Translations under genes and position numbers: made by a program | Notes under the pieces: generated by a model | The model's input: only the letters and a program-made list of their open reading frames with translations | Database searches by the model: none | What the model was told of the DNA's origin: nothing | Shown here: one piece after another, positions 11,553-22,890 of the stretch | How positions within the stretch are numbered: position 1 is the first letter of the stretch | How the letters are laid out: every line of letters starts with the position of its first letter | Assembly (NCBI GenBank): GCA_019137255.1 | Contig: WPDH01000190.1 | Span: 48,160 to 112,159, forward strand | Direction: 5' to 3' | Origin: Corinectria fuckeliana | Taxonomy: Eukaryota > Ascomycota > Sordariomycetes > Hypocreales > Nectriaceae | DNA: 64,000 nucleotides

Positions 11553-14500
11553 TTAATCCTCAAACTGATCGTACTGGTTGATCAAGCGCTGCGGTACCAA
11601 ACCTCTCAACACAACCACACCCGAGTGCACGATACCCCATCGCACTTTGGTCAACGCATCAGCCATCAGCCAGACAAGTCCATTTGTCCGCCGCCGCTCC
11701 CAAGCCAGCACCGATTCGTTGCGGTGCAGCCCTCCCGACATGCTAGCCAGCAGTGACTTCATCTCAGCCTGGGGGTCCCAGACCATCTCGTCGTCCTCAT
11801 GGGCACCGTCGTCCTCGTCGTCCCTGCGGCCGCGACTTGGACGGGCGTGGTGGTAAGCCCAGCAGGTCAGCGTGACCAAGTAGAGACACCAGGGGACATG
11901 GAACAGGTTCATGGCCTCTGAGTCAATCAGGATTCTCATGGTGTCGCGTAGCATCCGCGCCGCATGCCATGCTGCAGTTGGTGCAGATTGGTTCGCCTGG
12001 GGACCTTGATGGTCGCCTGATAGGGTGGAAGCAGAGTCCCTCGGTCCTGAGTTTGATCCTGAGTCCCGACTTGAGGCTCCTGAAGCAGAGGCAGCCGCCC
12101 ATCTCTTCACTACCTGAGCTGAACGCAGGTAGTCCCTTTGCTGCACAGGTCGGCCAAGGATATGACGAGCTCCGGCGTAGATCTGGACGTCTAGAAAGTC
12201 TAGATTCAGAAGTACTTGCGCGGAGTGGTACACAGCGTTATAGGCGGCAGCGAACGCTACAAACTCGCTGCGTTGCGCTTCTTCTTCCATAAACTCCTCA
12301 CGCCCAGACTGCTGTCCTGGCTGCCCCCTCTGGAATCTCGCAGTTACGGCTGTACAATATCCATCAAAGTCGGCCTTCCAGAGGTCGTAGGCTGTGCTGA
12401 CGAGTTTGCGCCAAGAAACCTCACCGCTGCCTTCGGACACGACGCCAAGGGACGTCTGATCGCGTCGCTGCATGTCCCACGCGATAGACATGAGCCCATG
12501 GAGAATCAAGATTCGCGATAGGCCGCTGAGACCAGTGGGCCGGGGGATGTTCGAGGTCAAATAAGACTTAAGAGTGGGAAGATACAGTGTTCTGTGGTCT
12601 GCCGACAGTGTAGACCGCCAGGCAGATACCCAAGACGTGGGATCCCGGGCTTCCCATATGCTTTGGCTGCAGGGAAGTTCTAGGCGTAGTTCAAACGAGG
12701 ACATGCAGAGGCTCTGGCAGAAGAGCACTGCATGTTGCGTGTCCCACATGAAGCAGAGCAGGGCGAGTCTGTAGGACCTTTGTTAGCAGTTGGCACTACT
12801 ACATGTCAATGGCTTCTCCGGGCTTACCTTTTTTTCTGCTCAGCTTCAGCCCAACGTCGCCAAGTACGTTCGAGAGCCTCCATATTGCCTTCCCCAGAGC
12901 CCAGAGGCGGACCCGCAGGTCTAATTGACTGGCAATCCGATCGCCGAATGAGATTAATCAGGAGCCCGTGGAACAGATGGCTCATGTCGTGCTGCTTCTG
13001 TCCAGCTCTTGACTTGCCGAAGCATTCGACTAGCAGGATGCACTGCAACGTCCAAAGCTCTGGCCGCGGGGAGAAACCGGTGTGAGCGAAGATGCTTGGG
13101 CGAATGACATCGTGGATGCACACGGCGAGTTGGTGAGCGTCCTTTCCGGAATACGTTGCCCCAAGAAGTAGGACGGATAGGAGAAGAAGCGGCTCGTCTT
13201 CATGGACGTTGAAGGTGGCCAGGTGAATCAGCGGGTAAGCTGTGTTGAAGCGAGTAAAGTATAATTCGAGGTACGATTGAAGAGATGCAACCGAGAGGAG
13301 CGGATGGTCCCAGATAGAATGCCGTTGATCCGGAAGAGAGGGATTTGCCAAGTCAATTATCTTGAGCAAGCGCTCCCGGATGATTTCAGTGAGTATTGGT
13401 AGTGGAAGAGGTTTCCGCAGCGTGGAAAGCGGCCGTTCTGCTTCGAGGGGGATAGAATGGGCTCCTGGAACTCGGGTCTTCTGGGTGCTGGCAGATCCAT
13501 CAGCCAGTCGTCTTCTAGCTCCCCGGTCGGGGTAGATCTCTGTCGAGCCAGGCCGGGCTGAATGGCCTGTCATTCTTTGCGTCTGCGAGTGGCTGTTCAT
13601 ATCCATAAACTGTTGCTCCTGGTTCCTCTGTTCGTGCTGGTCCGCATCCGTGGCGTCCGACCAAGCCTGAGCAGCACCCACTGATTCCGGGGTAATGGCC
13701 AGGCCGGCTTGTGTCATATTTAGTCCTTGGATGTCTTGCGCGCAAAAGCCCGGAGATTGGGCGAGTTCAGCTCCGCCGAATGCAGCCGGAGATCTTTCCA
13801 CGTTGAATAGCCAGTTGTAGTCCAGAGCAGTCGTATATGGCATGTTAAACGAGCTGGCGGTATCGGGCTGGAAGATCCGGTCGTACTGGACGTTTTCGGT
13901 CCCGCCGAAGGGATCGTCCAGTATCCTAGACTGGAGCAGGTCTGTCCAGGATTGGGTGTAGACCAGGCCGGGGTCCTGCTGCCGGGCGGGAGGGACAATC
14001 TCCGAGAAGGGGAGAGCGTTGACAGGATTCACAGGCTGCTCAGGGGCAATGTTGGCGTGCCCAGCGTGGATGTCAAGAATGAGGGGTGTCTCGGTTTCGG
14101 AGCCTCCGTCAATGTTGGATGCCGTATTTGATCCAAAGGAAGAGTCAACATAGTTAAGCTCTGCAGGCTCAGGGTCTGGCGATGGCTCCTGTTGAGCCTG
14201 GGACTGGAGGCGCTCGGTCGAGAATCTCCTCTGGCTGGAAGAGTATGTACACGGGCGTTTCTCTACAACAGACCCGTCTGGCGCTTTCCAGGATCGTTTC
14301 CTGGTGTCGAGAATGCCGCAGCCTGGACCGCCTGCTTCGAGATCCTTTTGACGGTGTCGGTCCATATGCCTTTCTGTCAAGGGAAAGTCAGCATGGGCCC
14401 TCTGATGCTATGGGATGCCGGGATTGCTCCACGGCCTGCAGCACAACGTACTCAAAAGGTCAGGCCGCTTGAAGTGGGCGCGGCAGAGAGAGCAGGTCAA

Positions 14501-14686
14501 CCCTTCCGAAGTGTGATTCAGGGCATGGCGGTGCAGATGTTCAGCGCGAGTGAAGCGTTTGGTGCAGCCCTGATGGGTGCAGGCAAACGTCTTCTCACCG
14601 ACAGTCGACATGCTAGGGTCTTGGTCTTGAGCATCAGCCAGCTCAGCGTTGTCTGGCCCGTCCGCGGATCTCCAGGAGTCTTCCAT
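11553..14686 (-). CDS. C2H2 zinc-finger transcription factor with fungal-specific regulatory domain
   Basis: Exons 14686..14452, 14373..12828 and 12768..11553 give 998 aa. I chose the in-frame ATG at 14686 (MEDSWRS). Two tandem C2H2 fingers sit at the N-terminus: C36/C41/H54/H58 (CTHQGCTKRFTRAEHLHRH) and C65/C68/H81/H85 (CSLCRAHFKRPDLLKRH), the second completed exactly by splicing intron 1. They are followed by a basic stretch (DTRKRSWKAPDGSVVEKR), a long low-complexity linker with glutamine and acidic residues, and a helical middle/C-terminal half. Segments such as YLELYFTRFNTAYPLIHLATF and LLLLSVLLLGATYSGKDAHQLA are typical of the fungal-specific transcription factor domain (PF04082). It is a nuclear DNA-binding regulator. 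Placed between the Rieske oxygenase and the FAD monooxygenase, it is a candidate local regulator; that link is inference. Confidence 0.88.
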
Positions 14687-15766
14687 TCCATCCACTTCTG
14701 TTCAAAAGTGTCTGAACCCTTCCCCGGTTTTTGAAAAAAAGTACCTAGGCTTTGGTGGTAGGGTGTGAAAATGGGGGTAAGAGACGACGATGCGTAGTGC
14801 GGTCGAGGGTGGAGAGGAAGGGTGGCGGGCTATTTTCACTTCTGGCGTTCGCGATGCTCGGCGATGGACTGGGTATCAGGAAAAGAGAAGTGGGGTGACG
14901 GATAATGACGAGCGATAAGGTTACATTATGGCCTATATGTTGTACTACTAAGTTGATGTGTACCGTAACAGCTCGATCATACCTCCAAGACACCAGAACG
15001 TCTTCAGAACTCAGACCAGCTGAGAAACAATGGATTAGCCTGGTTTAACCCAGCTTCAGCTTGTCAGTTGAAAGCCAGATATCTCAATGTTCGCAGCTTT
15101 CTAAGCAAGCGTACCCTCAAGAACCAGCGGGCGATAAGAATGCTTGTACTCACTCGCACAAACCATTCATTTCCATCCACCCTTATCTGCTCCCCATTCT
15201 CGCTCCACCGTCTCCCCCACTTCTGTACCCTCTAGATAAGCCATCGTGCACCAAGAGTGGGATTGCTCTACACTAGACCGTATCGAGGGGCGTGGCACTT
15301 GAGTCTTGTAAGTGGGGAAGTCTTCAGCGAGGACCATGAATCATGCTGCCGGCCTACTCCGTGACAAGACTTCTTATCTACGGCGGGCTCTGGGGAAAGT
15401 TGGAGAGATAGATGTCACACAGGCGGAAGAAGTTGTCAAGAGACGGATCGCAGAACATCGATTCGGGAGTTGTAGTCGGTTCTAAACTTGCTCCGCAGTA
15501 CTCCGTACGACTTTGGACGTTGCACTTCTTCCACCTCCACTCCTGACTCTATCCCGGAAGGTCGTCACGCATTCTTTTTTAGCCGAATTACTAGAAGGTA
15601 TTTTGCAATAAATCGTTCAACATCCCAGAGGTCATAATCCACAGCGAGATCTGTGCTGTAGTTGAAAAGATACCTTACTTGACAGCCACATATCGACCCT
15701 TCGCAATTGCAAGGGCCTTGTTCGTTGACGTTGACGACTTTTGGAGGCTATTTCAGTCAAGCCACA
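14687..15766. promoter_or_regulatory. Divergent promoter region between regulator and FAD monooxygenase
   Basis: 1.08 kb separates the start of the C2H2 regulator (- strand) from the start of the monooxygenase (+ strand). It contains CT-rich tracts (about 15,170-15,230) common in fungal promoters. No coding sequence is supportable. Confidence 0.4.
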
Positions 15767-17280
15767 ATGGCAGACTCAAGATATTTCTTCGTCCAGGAAA
15801 AGATCCAACGAGATGCAGCAAGCAAGTTAAACGTATGATGCCTTACAAAGCGAGACCCTCATAGTTTCGTGATGACATGTGCGATCATTCCTCGAGCTGA
15901 ACCATTGCTAACACGCTGCCTCCGCAGATAATAATTGTCGGTGCCGGCCTAGGCGGCCTCGGCGCTGCAATCTCCATCCTCCTTGCTGGCCACGATGTCA
16001 CAGTGCTGGAGTCCGCGTCAAACATTGGCGAGGTCGGCGCAGGAATACAAGTTCTCCCCAACGCCGCACGCGTGCTCTTCTCGTGGGGCCTGAAGGACAA
16101 CCTGGAGAAGTTCGCAACAAAGCCTCAGAAGTGCAACTTCATCGGCTGGAAGGGGAACCATCTGTCCGAGATGGACTACCACGGGTACGCCGCCGCGACA
16201 GGAGGATATCCTTTCTGGGATTTCCACCGCGCCAATCTTCACAGGTGCCTCTTGGACCGCGCAGTCGAGCTAGGGGCGACGCTGATCACCAAGGCCAAAG
16301 TCGACACCTTTGCCGTCTCTGCGGATGGCGACTCGACGACGGTGCTTCTGGCCGATGGGCGGTCCATGACCACAGATCTCCTCGTCGGCGCTGACGGGAT
16401 CAACTCGAAGCTGCGAGAGGAATTTCTTGGCAGGTCGGACCCTCCGGAGCTGACTGGCGACTTGGCCTATCGACTCCTTCTTAACACGTCCGAGATGCTC
16501 AAGGACCCGGATCTGAAGCCCTTTGTGGAGAATCCTCAGGTGAACTACTGGGTCGGCCCGGAGAAGCACGCTGTCAACTACGTGCTCAAGGGCGGCGAGC
16601 TGTTCAACATGGTGCTTCTCGTCCCGGATGACATCCCCCTCGACCAAGGCAACACGCTGGAGGGAGGCATCGACGAGATGCGTGCGCACTTTGACGGATG
16701 GGACCCCCGCATCGCAAAGATGCTGGCAATGAGCGACTCCGTCCTCAAGTGGCGCCTCTGCATCCGGCCGGGCCTCGAGCCAACATGGTCTCATCCATCC
16801 GGCTCCTTCACGATGCTCGGCGACGCCGTCCACGCCACGCTGCCGTACCTCGCCAGCGGAGCAGGAATGGCCCTCGAGGACGGAGGCGTGCTCGGAATCT
16901 GCCTGGCGCGGTTGGCGGACAAGTCCCCAAGCTCGAAGCAAAAGGCGCTGGAAGTGTACGAGGCCTGTCGTCGCGAGAGGACGGAGAACGTGGTGCGAAG
17001 AGGCACGTACAACCAGTGGATCTATCACCTCGCCGACGGTCCAGAGCAGCAGGACAGAGACGAGAAATTCCGCCTGTTTGGAGAGAAGGATGAAAAGTGG
17101 TTGAGTGGGGAGTCTCCGGTTCTCCCAGAGTCGCAGGAGACGGGAGAGGACCCGTTCCCATGGCGGTACAACGGCGTTGGCAGGTGGCTGCTGACGTATG
17201 ATATGTGGAAGGATGTTGAGGCGAAATGGGTGAAGGCAACACCTCCGGCTTCAGAGGCACCAGTTCGAGCAAGTCTGTAA
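15767..17280 (+). CDS. FAD-dependent aromatic monooxygenase, salicylate-hydroxylase type
   Basis: Exons 15767..15832 and 15928..17280 give 472 aa. The short first exon encodes MADSRYFFVQEKIQRDAASKLN and joins in phase 0 to the FAD-binding beta strand IIIVGAGLGGLGAAI (G27-x-G29-xx-G32). Further group A monooxygenase marks are LLVGADGINSKLR (the DG motif that contacts FAD and NADPH) and FTMLGDAVHATLPYLASGAGMALEDG (the GD motif binding the FAD ribityl chain). Length and motifs fit NAD(P)H-dependent hydroxylases of salicylate, 3-hydroxybenzoate or related phenols, and also monooxygenases of secondary metabolism. No signal peptide, so probably cytosolic. The adjacent Rieske oxygenase and C2H2 regulator suggest a small pathway, but no ring-cleavage dioxygenase is present in the window. 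Confidence 0.87.
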
Positions 17281-17458
17281 TCATAGGGGTTATATTGGCA
17301 CAATTAAAGGCTTGATGATGTCAAATATCTCACTTGCTACATGAGGTCTTGTAGAAGCTGCGGATGGAGTTTACGATTGAAGAAGGGGGCAGTAGTATCT
17401 TTTGTGTTTATACTCCTTATAGTGTGCAAGATCTAGTATTAATTGTCCTTATCATTAG

Positions 17459-17820
17459 CTACTTGAAGACTCTCCGTCTGCTTACATAGCTATGACGTGC
17501 TGTAGCCCTGGCTTTTTGAGAGGTTCTAACTTTTTCTGTACGCTGGCTCAGTATTTCAAGCACCCGAGCGAGCTTGGTGTCGCTGGATTTGGTTTCAGGA
17601 TGTGTTTCCCCCAAGAGTTTCTTCCGCAGCGCAAATATCTGCTTGAGCATCTCCCTGGCTTTATTGCGTTCACCCTTGTACTCTAGGAAAAGTGCCAAGT
17701 TATTTATGCTTTTCAGCGTATCCCGGTGCTCTCGTTCGAGACGGTTGCTCTCAGCGCCAATGTGCGTAAGCCGTTTCTCTCCGCCTTGCGTTCCTCTGTC
17801 ACGGCCATCATCAAATGTTT
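17459..17820 (-). pseudogene. TPR-repeat relic (kinesin-light-chain/NB-ARC-TPR type)
   Basis: Reading the - strand, a TPR block with TLKSINNLALFLEYKGERNKA and RKKLLGETHPET matches the consensus of tandem TPR_10/TPR_12 repeats in fungal STAND proteins, preceded by a partial repeat (LEREHRDTL). Only about one and a half repeats are present. The frame is closed upstream by stops near 17,825-17,840, and there is no N-terminal NACHT/NB-ARC or effector domain. Downstream it drifts into basic low-complexity residues before the stop at 17459. It is most likely a fragment left by deletion of a larger STAND gene. Confidence 0.5.
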
Positions 17821-18147
17821 ACCGAAGTCAACTCCAATCCTTGAAAATTGTTTCTTTGGCTTTGGTCTTTCTCGACTTCACGATTCTCGACAAGCCCGCG
17901 CCTGACGTTGCCGAGGTTGCGTTTTCCATCACATTAATGTCCAGAAATCAGCCTCAGGAGGATGCCTCTTCGTGATTGCTGGCCCTTTCTCTTCCCTACT
18001 TCTGTAATGGTGTCAGAGCTCGTGCCTACCTTCTCGGGCGCGGTTCTCCCTCTCAGCTATCGTTGCAATGTCTCTCCAAGAGTCCAACCTGGATGCCTCC
18101 GTTTCGATAAAGCTGTGCCGATACCGATCCCGTACAGACCTGCAACT

Positions 18148-18348
18148 CTGTTTCTCCGATTCCTCTCCTATAAGACTGCTGCAACACTTCTATCTCGATT
18201 ATGCTGTTTCGACGCTCCTGTTTCTGCCTTGCTATTGTGGTGATCTCACGCCAACCTCGCGGTTCCAACTCTGTTTTGCCAAGTCTGCTGCCTCAACTTT
18301 GCTGTTTCAACTCTTCTGTATCAACCTTGCTGTTCTATTTGAACCTTG
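18148..18348. repeat. Degenerate 14-bp tandem minisatellite
   Basis: From 18,176 to 18,329 the sequence can be cut into eleven consecutive 14-mers without any indel, with consensus near CTGTTTCAACTTTG. The best units are 18,204-18,217, 18,218-18,231, 18,288-18,301, 18,302-18,315 and 18,316-18,329. A further good unit lies at 18,148-18,161, and the array fades after 18,348. Because 14 is not a multiple of three it is unlikely to be coding; the short frames crossing it are accidental. Confidence 0.65.
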
Positions 18349-19293
18349 CATCTTTGACAATGCTGCAAGAACCCTGCGGGACAACCTTACTTCTTCTACT
18401 ACAGTTGGCACGCCCTTTGAGGAACTAGGTGAGTAACTTTGACTCCTCATTGATAACAACTAACCAGTCCAGATACTGTCATTAGAGAATCACCCTCCCC
18501 GTGTCGCCCTACGGACGCGTGTTCTTCCTCGTCACTATATTAAAATCGCCCCAAGGCCATATCACTTTCTCGAAACAGACACGCTAGCCCTCAGCAGCCA
18601 GTGATTGCATCGCGGCAGTTCGATTCCCATCTCAGCCTCTCATGTTGTCGAATACGGCAGCACAGTTGCGATTGTTACAGAAGAGAGGATCTTATAACAG
18701 AGGTATGTGAGTGGAAGATGTTTATGGGGGTTACGACTTTAATGGCAGTCATCGCAAAGTTGAGCCGAGAGAGAGAGAGGATAAGATGGCTTTGAATGCT
18801 TACTATGCTTGCTATCAGACAAACACCTTCGAATCGGAACACGATCTCAAGGACAGTTATTGCAAAAGTTGCGAAGTACTACAATTGGAAACCGCGACTC
18901 TCGGGTATCTTTCAAGCACTAACAGTTCGACAGCGCTTCTCCCTTTATTCCACCCACAAAGGCGCCATACACGCACTCTGTATAGAGCGCTTATCCTGGG
19001 AATTTCATTCACGGTGAATCACGGCCGGGATTTCCGGAGATGGCAACGCGTCTCGCCAGTGGAAACGCGTCTCGTCGTTGTGTTATTAGGTCAGCTGGCG
19101 GGTAACGCTTCTTCACCACAACAATGTCACCAACCCCGTTCTGCCTTTTCCTCGCTTCTCCTCCAGCTTTCCTCAACCCCACCGACCTTTTTCTCTCAAC
19201 TCCATCCGTTCCTTTTCGCTGCCGCTGTCCTCTCTGCCTCCATCGATCCTCCATCTTTGGCATCGTCGTTCGTTCACTGCGCTTTCTCCCGCC
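18349..19293. promoter_or_regulatory. Upstream region of the BTB gene
   Basis: 945 bp without a supportable gene. The last 150 bases before 19294 are strongly CT-rich, as in many fungal promoters and 5' leaders. Confidence 0.35.
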
Positions 19294-20141
19294 ATGTCCG
19301 AATTCCTGATCGATCGTCTGAGGTCTGGCGAGTTTTCTGATATGACCATCTCTTGTCAGGGGAGTCTGATGCATCTCCACAAGGTGGTGGTGCTACCTCA
19401 GTCGCCTGTGATGAAAGCGGCCTTGACTGGGGGGTTCCAGGTTCGCATTCTCCTACCTTTTGGCTCAAGAGTATCTCGCTGACAGCTGGCTTGGCGTGCA
19501 GGAAGCGAAAACCGGGGTCCTCAAGGCCGACAGCTACGACGTCGATACCGTCCACCGTATGGTGGAGTTCCTCTATACCGGCAAATACAGTGTTGTCTTC
19601 TCTAAGAATGCAAACGGCAGCCAAGACAGCAGATTCGACATTCCCTGGTCTGTCCCAGGAATGCCAGTGCCTGCCTGTAAGTGTCACCACTCGGACCCCA
19701 GCGCCTCTCTCCTGGACTAACGTGTTACGGGCAGCATCTTCTCATGAAGACATCGTTCCCATCCTCCCACGGCGGCCGGCTCATACACTTCATATGATCA
19801 AAAAGGCAGAGCTACTCTGTCACATTCGCGTCAACTTTATCGCACATTTCTACGACATTCCCAAACTGTGCGAATTGGCGAGAACCCACATCGACTCCAT
19901 TTTCCGAACGAACTGGTTCGTACTCACCTTTATGGATGTCGTCGTTTACGCTCTAGATCGGAGATGCGATAAGGAACTTCAAGAGGTCATGTCCTCAGCG
20001 GCAGCGGCCCACATGGAGGAATTTACTACTCGGTACCATGACCTAGAACGGCTAGCCCGAAAGGAGGAATTCATTGTCGACGTCTTGAAGAAATGCGGTG
20101 CGCGGATTCAGAAGCTTAAGACTAGTTCGAAGCAGTCCTAA
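19294..20141 (+). CDS. BTB/POZ domain protein
   Basis: Exons 19294..19440, 19502..19676 and 19735..20141 give 242 aa. The N-terminal BTB fold is clear: SGEFSDMTISCQGSLMHLHKVVVLPQSPVMKAAL (beta strands and helix with the conserved D and H), then, after intron 1, LKADSYDVDTVHRMVEFLYTGKY, the usual D-x-x-T-x-x-x-M-V-x-F-L-Y-T-G-x-Y helix pair. The C-terminal part (AELLCHIRVNFIAHFYDIPKLCELARTHI) resembles the BACK-like helical extension of fungal BTB proteins of 230-300 aa. The family mediates protein-protein contacts, often as Cullin-3 adaptors. No specific role can be read, and the neighbours are pseudogenes. Phases close exactly and codon use is good, so it looks functional. Confidence 0.85.
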
Positions 20142-20489
20142 GCAGTCAAGAAACGAGGTACGCATGGCGCGAGCGAGGGACAGAATTTTACCTCCAAGAG
20201 TAGTAATCAAGAAAGAAAGTATATTTGGGATGTAGCTATTTGCATCTCTACCGAGCCTTCTTGTACGATAACCTGGCTCATTCTAAAGACAGGGGTCTGT
20301 TATTGAGCGGTTGTGAATTTGCGACGGATATGATGGATACGACTTCACTGTGACTTGAATGTGAGGTAATATATTATATGTACATATAGATTAGTATTTA
20401 TCAAATTGCAGCACCTATCAGATCAGTTCTCACCCACTTGTTCCATTCCTGACCACCTAATATTCTGGCGACAGCTAGCTCTTTTCGTC
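20142..20489. other. Short intergenic stretch
   Basis: 348 bp, mildly AT-rich around 20,340-20,410. It holds the 3' flank of the BTB gene and the end of the F-box relic. No gene seen. Confidence 0.35.
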
Positions 20490-21342
20490 CTATTTTTCGC
20501 AAACTTCCAACCGCGCGGCCTTATCTCGTGGATAAATGCTTTCGCCGTCCTTAACCATCGAAGCTTGGACACATCCGGGACTGTCACACCACAGCACATG
20601 CCTGGAGCTCTCGTCAAACACTGGGACATCTTCAGTGAAACCAAATTCCCTGTTGCAGGAGTCGTAATCGAGATTAGAGAGCCACTCGGATGAATCATGC
20701 CCGCAGAGCTGTTCACCTCCTGGGAGGCTACCAAGTCGGTCTTTCAATGCCTGCCGGATACGGTTGATACTAATTGGTCAGCGGTAATCCAGTTTGAGCA
20801 TGTAGAATTTCCGGACAGCACACAAGTTGACGACCCTAGTCGTTCTCATGGGTGGCGAGACATTGATTCGTGGAGTGATCGACGCAGTGTGATATCCGAG
20901 CCAGGACATCTCGGATAATCCCCTGTTGCTTCTGGCTGGCTTTGCCGACGGCTAAACCCTGTTTCGCATCACGGACGAACTAAAGGTTGAAGTCGTTGAA
21001 GTCGCGATCTGCGGAGATTCGATGGAATTTATGGCAGGTTTGTCGCAGGAAGTAGAGAGAGCTCTCAGGGAGATGGCCCATGATTTCAAGGAGTAGCTCC
21101 TCTGGAAGCTGGAGGAGTGCGGGAATGTTTTCTTCCACGTGCATGGTCTGGTCCGACGCGACCAAACTTGATGGGATCGCTTTTTTGAGAATGGTATCAC
21201 GGGTGTGGGAGATGTTTGAGATGCGTTGTTTGACCCTGATGCGCCATGATCGAACTTGTGTAGGCGGTGGAGCCGGGCTTTGCCTGACGAGAACAGGAAC
21301 GGAGTATCCCGGCCCAGTTGGTTCGGACTCGAGAGGCTCCAT
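20490..21342 (-). pseudogene. Broken F-box protein gene
   Basis: From ATG 21342 the - strand encodes 120 residues with an F-box at about residues 78-112 (LPEELLLEIMGHLPESS then FLRQTCHKFHRIS), ending at a TAG (20982-20980). Protein-like text continues in the same frame past this TAG and a second TAG near 20,840, both where glutamine would fit. It then shifts frame and runs as a Cys-containing stretch (ESSRHVLWCDSPGC) to 20490, resembling the Cys-rich tails of many fungal F-box proteins. Two nonsense codons, one more TGA and a frameshift indicate a pseudogene. The 120-aa N-terminal F-box peptide might still be made. F-box proteins act as substrate adaptors of SCF ubiquitin ligases. Confidence 0.6.
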
Positions 21343-21719
21343 CGACTGCGAGTTTGTGTTCTTGCTCTGAAAGGGCGACTTGGTGATGAGTACTAGGATC
21401 AGCGATAACTTTGGTTAAGATGGAAAATGGGATACAATGGTCGGGCTTGAGTAAGGTCGAAGATGGCTGGCATTTCGGGAAGAAGACAGAGAGAAGCCGA
21501 CATTATCGGTACCAGTCGGGTTTATATAGTTTCGGAGATACCTATGAAACCCTGAGAGTATTTGACCCACCTTATTCCCAGCACAAACCCATGCGTAAAG
21601 CTCATCGCATACAACAGGGTCGTATAAGCAGAGTCGAGACAACAAAGTTGATGGGATAGGCACCTTGGGAGTTAAACCTTCACTCAGTCTCAATCCCCAA
21701 CCCGGTTAGCGCAGTCTCC
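21343..21719. other. Intergenic stretch upstream of the F-box relic
   Basis: 377 bp between the head of the F-box relic and the start of the next broken gene. Short open frames on both strands show no domain. Confidence 0.3.
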
Positions 21720-22154
21720 ATGACGTCGACGGACAAACAACGGCTTTACTCAGGGCGAATCTGTTTAACACACAAGATCGAGACGTACCCAGAACGCCAT
21801 CGTCACTTCCGCGCCCTCTCACGAGCTGAAGGCCTCAACCCTGACACAGGATTCACCGACCGACGAAACTAGACGTCCTATTACAACAACCCCAACCACG
21901 AAGCAGGCAAATGGCACGCGGCCGGGAGACCCGCTCCCGTCAGCCCTGGCGACGGGCAATATAATGTATGGACCATCGGCCTCCCAACGGCGCTCCGCGC
22001 CACCAACGACTGCAAGGCCATGCTGCACCGACCCGTCCCCACCGGCACCGAAGAGCATAGCGTGGCTACCATGGTCTTAGACCTGGAGAAGCTTATAGCG
22101 GAGGAGTATAAGGGCATAAACGACAACACGTACGAAAAGTTCCTGGTGAACTAA
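21720..22154 (+). pseudogene. Small gene with one in-frame stop, family unknown
   Basis: A GC-rich reading frame starts at ATG 21720 (MTSTDKQRLYSGRICLTHK) and runs to TAA 22152-22154, 145 codons in all. It has good codon bias and only one interruption, a TAG at 21870-21872 (codon 51). Text after the stop is convincingly protein-like (NNPNHEAGKWHAAGRP, YNVWTIGLPTALRAT, MVLDLEKLIAEEYKGI). The TAG fits a CAG-to-TAG change. The coding sequence ends only bases before the AT-rich island at 22,155, so leaking RIP may have caused the stop. No family is recognised. A sequencing error or a very short intron removing the TAG are alternatives. Confidence 0.5.
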
Positions 22155-22890
22155 ATAGGCAGGAGAAGACATAACAAACGAGAACAACAGAGGGGCCTAA
22201 CAGGGCTATAAGACAATTTTATGTATAATAGTAACACAGGGTAAGCGCCTCTAGATTAACAAAAAGTTCCTGTTATATAACTATTAATAAAGCTCTCACT
22301 AGTGTGGGAAACAGTACAAGCTATAATTAATACAAACACGCTAAGGATAGTATGCTTCTTTCTTATTATAAGGATTTATTATAAAATATACTGTATAAAG
22401 AGTAAGGCTAGATAGCTATACTTTTAAAAGAAGCTACTAGAGAGTGGCTATAATAGAGTAGGAATTTCCCACTAATTAGACTTTAAGTTCTCTAGGATTT
22501 TCTAGGCTAGTCTTAAGGTGCTTTAAGAGAAGGTCTAAAAAAAAGCTAGAAACTTTTCTAGTACTTCTTAAAGACTACCTCTTATAAAAAGAAAAGACTC
22601 TTTTTATAGTAGCTAAGAGAATTATTAATTTATTAACTTACTATTCTACTTCTAAGCTTAAGGTATCTTAATTGTATAAGTAGGGATTCTTACCTTTAGT
22701 AGTATTTACTTTATAAATCTCTAGATATATTTAATTTTATATTAAATGTAAGAATATATAGCAAAGAGGCGCTAAGTCTAAGGTTAGGGTTTAAAGTTCT
22801 TAAATGTAATTAGGGCAAGAATAAAGATAATAGAGAGGCAGAAGCGAAGTTAAAAGGGATAAAACTATTAATAGATAGTGGTGAAGTTAT
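22155..22890. repeat. AT-rich, RIP-like island
   Basis: About 0.7 kb with abrupt AT-richness, dominated by TA, TAG and AAG words and almost lacking CpG and CpA. This is the same texture as the block after 36,900. It is too degraded to identify and is probably a RIP-mutated transposon fragment or solo repeat. Boundaries are visible by eye at about 22,155 and 22,890. Confidence 0.6.

Noticed and set aside
17459..17975. TPR gene joined to an upstream exon starting near 17,930 on the - strand
   Set aside because: Only 27-37 nt introns would bridge the stops and none gives the correct phase.
22780..22792. TTAGGG-like word suggesting a telomere repeat
   Set aside because: A single occurrence inside the AT-rich island, no tandem array.
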